Source: Limnochorda pilosa (lineage in GTDB: Bacteria > Bacillota > Limnochordia > Limnochordales > Limnochordaceae). From it: a stretch of 64,000 nucleotides of DNA. Shown here piece after piece: positions 58,728 through 64,000 of this stretch (its first letter is position 1; every line of letters begins with the position of its first letter). The stretch is taken from NCBI RefSeq assembly GCF_001544015.1, contig NZ_AP014924.1:2790001-2854000 (forward strand). Reading direction: 5' to 3'. Position numbers and translations under genes: made by a program. The notes beneath the pieces were generated by a model. It was not told the origin of the DNA. It saw only the letters and a list, made by a program, of their open reading frames with translations, and made no database searches.

Positions 58728-59558
58728 TCAGTCCCGCGCCCCCTGGGGCAGGGGCTCCGGCTGCGGCACGTACTGCACCGACGGCCGGCGGGCGTCGGGC
58801 TGGGGGTAGAGCTCCATGAGCTGGTAGACCTCGTCGGGAAGCTCGCAGTGGACCCGAAAGCCCATCTCCCGCAGCATGTCGCAGGTGATGGGGAAGTCGT
58901 GGGTCCAGCGTCCTTCGGAGAGGGCCCGGGCAACGGGACGCACCCGCTCGGGCGGGAGCTGGTGGGCCACGAGCTCCGCCACCGTCTCCGCCACCTGGTG
59001 CACCGCCTTGCCGGCCAGGTCCGCCAGGATCAGGGTCTGGTCGTCGACCTTCTCGGGTCCCTTCCGGGCCACCGCCCGGAGGAGCGAGGCGGCCGGATAG
59101 TTGCCCAGTTGCGGGTCCACCGGCCCCAGCACGGCGTTCTCGTCCATCCAGATCTCGTCCGCGGCCAGGGCGATGAGCGTGCCGCCCGACATGGCGTAGT
59201 GGGGCACCATCACCCGCACCCGGGCCGGATGCCGGCGCAGGGCGTGGGCGATCTGCTCCGCCGCCAGCACCAGCCCCCCCGGCGTGTGGAGGATCAGGTC
59301 GATGGGCACCTCGGGCGGCGTGGCCCGGATGGCCCGCAGCACCTTCTCCGAGTCCTCGATGGTGATGAAGCGCCGTCCCAGCAGGGCCAGAAGCCCCGTG
59401 CCCTCCTGCCGGTGGATGAGGGTGATCACCCGCCCGCCCGTCCGGCGCTGCACCCGGCGGAGCCAGGCGAGCCGAGCCCGCTGGATCCGCTGCTGCTGCA
59501 TCACCGGCCAGAGGGAGAAGAGGATGAGGACCAACCAAAAGAGGCTGAAGACGTCCAT
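58728..59558 (-). CDS. Membrane-anchored SDH-family Clp-fold serine proteinase
   Basis: A 276-residue protein with one N-terminal membrane helix (about 5-22) and a Clp-like fold. DLILHTPGGLVLAAEQIAHAL (in part), the probable nucleophile Ser in YAMSGGTLIALAADEIWMDE, and AVLGPVDPQLG place it in the serine-dehydrogenase-proteinase (SDH_sah) group, related to SppA/NfeD-type membrane proteases. GGAGG precedes the ATG at 59558. The C-terminal ~35 residues are Pro-rich. Its substrate is unknown; the neighbours comEA and leuS do not suggest one. Confidence 0.85.
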   Translation of the reverse strand: MDVFSLFWLVLILFSLWPVMQQQRIQRARLAWLRRVQRRTGGRVITLIHRQEGTGLLALLGRRFITIEDSEKVLRAIRATPPEVPIDLILHTPGGLVLAAEQIAHALRRHPARVRVMVPHYAMSGGTLIALAADEIWMDENAVLGPVDPQLGNYPAASLLRAVARKGPEKVDDQTLILADLAGKAVHQVAETVAELVAHQLPPERVRPVARALSEGRWTHDFPITCDMLREMGFRVHCELPDEVYQLMELYPQPDARRPSVQYVPQPEPLPQGARD

Positions 59559-59654
59559 GGAGCCTCCGCTGCACTCCGCCATACCAGCCTACCGCTAGAC
59601 TTCCCCGCCGGTCCGACTGGCATCCGGGTAAGCCCCAGGTCCCCCAGCCCCCGC

Positions 59655-62126
<2,472 letters not shown>

Positions 62127-62221
62127 CGCCCTCACCTCACCCCGGTGGGTCCGGCCCGGCGCCCAGCCGCTCCGGCGCCGGCCCACCTGGAAGACTCACG
62201 CTGGAATCCGCGCCGACAAAC

Positions 62222-62522
62222 AAAAAAGCCTTCGTCGCTGCAGAGACGAAAGGCTCACCTTCCGCGGGACCACTCCGCTTGGCGGCTCAGGGCCGCCCAC
62301 CTCGCCCCCGCCCCCGAGGGGACGGGCCGGTGCATGGTAACGGGCACCCACCGGAAGAGCCTACCGCGGCAGAGGTCGCGCCTCCACCGCCTCGGTCTTC
62401 GGGCTCAGGGGCGAGTTCCCGCCGCTCCCGGACCGCTTCGCAGCAACCGGCGGCTCTCTGAGCCGGGGCTGCGGCGGTACTGCTCCCCGTCCACGCCCAA
62501 GGGCCACTCCGAGCAGATGTGT
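62222..62522 (-). promoter_or_regulatory. leuS T-box: Leucine T-box leader of leuS
   Basis: A ~300-base minus-strand leader. Near its 3' end is GGAGTGGTCCCGCGG (62276-62262), a T-box whose consensus A after UGGN is C, followed by the terminator AGCCTTTCGTC / GACGAAGGCT with TTTTTT (62227-62222). Upstream, CTC in the context GAACTCGCC (62415-62413) fits the specifier codon for Leu, and GCAGTACCGC (62481-62472) resembles the distal Stem I motif. Uncharged tRNA-Leu should prevent termination and raise leuS expression. Confidence 0.88.
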
Positions 62523-62528
62523 ACGGAT

Positions 62529-62557
62529 ATCGTAGCACAGCCCGGGGTCTGGGTCAA
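62529..62557 (-). promoter_or_regulatory. SigA promoter for the leuS T-box transcript
   Basis: On the minus strand TTGACC (62557-62552), exactly 17 bp, TACGAT (62534-62529). Transcription would begin near 62522, at the start of the T-box leader. The remaining ~110 bp before trkA show no further signal. Confidence 0.82.
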
Positions 62558-62668
62558 TCGGCATGATGCAACGCCGCCTGGGCGGAAGAAGGAGTTGGCC
62601 GTCCACCTGCGAACGGATGGGAGGGATCCGGGGTACGTCCCGGAGCGCGTGTGTCGAGCGGGGAGCGG

Positions 62669-64000
62669 ATGGGGTTGCAGGCCATCGTCGTCGGGGCGGG
62701 GAAGCTCGGGTTCGAGGTGGCTCGAAGGCTGTCGGACGCGGGGCACGACGTGGTGGTCGTCGACCGGGACGCGGAGGCGCTCGCGCAAGCGGCCGACCGC
62801 TTGGACGTCATGACCCTGGTGGGTCACGGCTCCTCCCCCTCGGTGCTCCGGAAGGCCGGGGTTGCATCGGCTCAGCTTCTCATCGCCGCCACCGACAGCG
62901 ACGAGCTCAACATCGTCACGTGCATGACCGCCAAGACCCTTGGAGAGCCGTTCTGCGTCGCCCGCATCCGGAACCCCGAGTACTCCTCCCCCGCCGGGGC
63001 GGCGCAGCCCGGCCGGCTCGACCTCGCCCGTCTGGGCATCGACCGGGTCGTGCGCCCCGAGGACCTGGCAGCCAAAGAGATCATCCGCATGCTGCGCACC
63101 CCCTCCGCTGCGGAGGTGGAGTACTTCGCGGGGGACCGCGCGGCCGTGGTCAGCTTCGCCGTGGACGAACACGCACCCGCGGCGGGCCGGAGCGTCACCG
63201 AGCTCGGGCTCACCCACACGGTGGTGGCGGCGGTCATCCGGGAGGCGGGCACGGTGGAGATCCCGAGCGGGTCCACCGTCATCCACCCCGGCGATCGCAT
63301 CTACTTCATGGGGCGCGCAGGCAACTTCCAGGAAGCGCGTCGGATCGTGGGGCGGGAAGAGCACCCCATGCGCAGCCTGGTGATCGTGGGGGGGAGCCCC
63401 CTGGGATACGAGGTGGCGCAATTCCTGGGGAAGATGCGCCGCACGGGTCTCAGCATCCGGATCATCGAACGGGACAGGGAACGGTGCCGGGAGCTGGCCG
63501 AGCAGCTGCCCCCGGCGGTCATGGTGCTGGCAGGCGACGCGGCCCGTCCCGACCTCCTCGAGGACGAACACGTGGCCCAATCGGACGCGTGCATCCTCAC
63601 CACCGGCGACGACCACCGCAACCTCCTGGTCGGGATGATGCTGAAGGGGATGGGGGTTCGCTACTGCATCAGCGAGCTCTCCCGGGAGGAGTACCTGCCC
63701 CTGGCTCACCGGGCCGGCATCGACGCGTGCGTGGTTCCCCGCCTGGTGACCGCCAGCTTCATCCTCCAGCTCACCCAGAGGAGGAACGTGCGGAACCTGG
63801 CCCTGGTGGAAGAGGGGAAGGCGGAAATCCTGGAGCTCGAGGCGGAGAGCGGATGCCCGGCCGAGGGGAGGCCCATCGGGGACCTGCGCCTGCCGCCTTC
63901 GGCCGTGGTGGGCATCGTGGTGCGCGAGGGCGAGGTGCTGATCCCCCGGGGTGCCACCCGCATCCAGGCAGGGGACCAGGTGCTCCTCTTCCTCCGGCCG
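62669..64000 (+). CDS. trkA: Trk potassium uptake regulator TrkA (cut by window edge)
   Basis: TrkA is the peripheral NAD-binding subunit that gates Trk/Ktr potassium channels. The visible 444 residues contain two RCK units: Rossmann motif IVVGAGKLGFEVARRL at the N-terminus with VVVVDRDAEAL, a TrkA-C domain (SGSTVIHPGDRIYFMG), then LVIVGGSPLGYEVAQFLG, IIERDRERC and a second TrkA-C (GATRIQAGDQVLLFL) at the right edge. The first glycine loop (GxGxxG) is intact; the second is GGSPLG. GGGGAGCGG precedes the ATG. The gene continues beyond the window. Confidence 0.94.
   Translation, partial: MGLQAIVVGAGKLGFEVARRLSDAGHDVVVVDRDAEALAQAADRLDVMTLVGHGSSPSVLRKAGVASAQLLIAATDSDELNIVTCMTAKTLGEPFCVARIRNPEYSSPAGAAQPGRLDLARLGIDRVVRPEDLAAKEIIRMLRTPSAAEVEYFAGDRAAVVSFAVDEHAPAAGRSVTELGLTHTVVAAVIREAGTVEIPSGSTVIHPGDRIYFMGRAGNFQEARRIVGREEHPMRSLVIVGGSPLGYEVAQFLGKMRRTGLSIRIIERDRERCRELAEQLPPAVMVLAGDAARPDLLEDEHVAQSDACILTTGDDHRNLLVGMMLKGMGVRYCISELSREEYLPLAHRAGIDACVVPRLVTASFILQLTQRRNVRNLALVEEGKAEILELEAESGCPAEGRPIGDLRLPPSAVVGIVVREGEVLIPRGATRIQAGDQVLLFLRP

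Overview
The window is one contig piece of a very GC-rich, spore-forming bacterium of the Firmicutes (Bacillota) type. The evidence is yqfC and yqfD, spoIIP, gpr, floA and nfeD, a CIRCE-controlled hrcA-grpE-dnaK-dnaJ operon, a leucine T-box, and the chain gpr-spoIIP-lepA-hemW-hrcA. It also carries outer-membrane machinery: a beta-barrel protein ending in Phe, a LolA-like carrier with an MMPL/RND pump, and an Omp85-type barrel. A spore former with an outer membrane and this base composition points to a Limnochordia-like lineage. That assignment is inference; no rRNA or tRNA gene lies in the window to test it.

Layout. 1-12.3 kb (all minus): rpsU, then nfeD-floA-small gene-yqfC-yqfD, the c-di-AMP phosphodiesterase-like yqfF/pgpH, ybeY-dgkA-cdd, queA-tgt-yajC, an HD-domain gene and the start of secD. 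12.7-14.2 kb: phoU (plus), converging on a metallophosphoesterase. 14.2-18.9 kb: a three-gene envelope operon (MMPL pump, LolA-like protein, beta-barrel) behind a near-consensus promoter. 19-24.8 kb: the heat-shock operon with prmA. 25-36.4 kb: hemW, lepA and spoIIP on the minus strand, interleaved with DUF4058, murJ, a small membrane protein, an L,D-transpeptidase and an orphan solute-binding protein on the plus strand, then gpr.

36.5-54 kb is accessory sequence between gpr and rpsT, which are neighbours in many Firmicutes. It holds a large secreted fusion of an Ntn-hydrolase (C45, GCTS nucleophile motif) to TPRs, a POTRA domain and an Omp85 barrel. Next is a fluoride-riboswitch operon (DUF6062 gene, two crcB, DUF190). 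Then come fetA/fetB of lower GC, a DUF4143 ATPase, a SigY-like ECF sigma factor with two membrane partners, a VapBC pair, pckA with a dicarboxylate-exchanger-like gene, and a two-component set whose response regulator has lost the core of its receiver domain. 54-64 kb: rpsT, holA, comEC-comEA, a membrane SDH-type serine protease, T-box-controlled leuS and the start of trkA.

How the parts fit. Three blocks serve the envelope: the MMPL/LolA/barrel operon, the C45-Omp85 fusion, and the murJ/Ldt/spoIIP peptidoglycan genes. The housekeeping blocks keep ancestral Firmicute order with insertions. The most unusual items are the C45-TPR-POTRA-Omp85 protein, an enzyme-plus-barrel design comparable in layout to patatin-Omp85 (type Vd) proteins, and the DUF6062 gene placed first behind a fluoride riboswitch. 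Most start codons were chosen by Shine-Dalgarno spacing; TTG and GTG starts are common.
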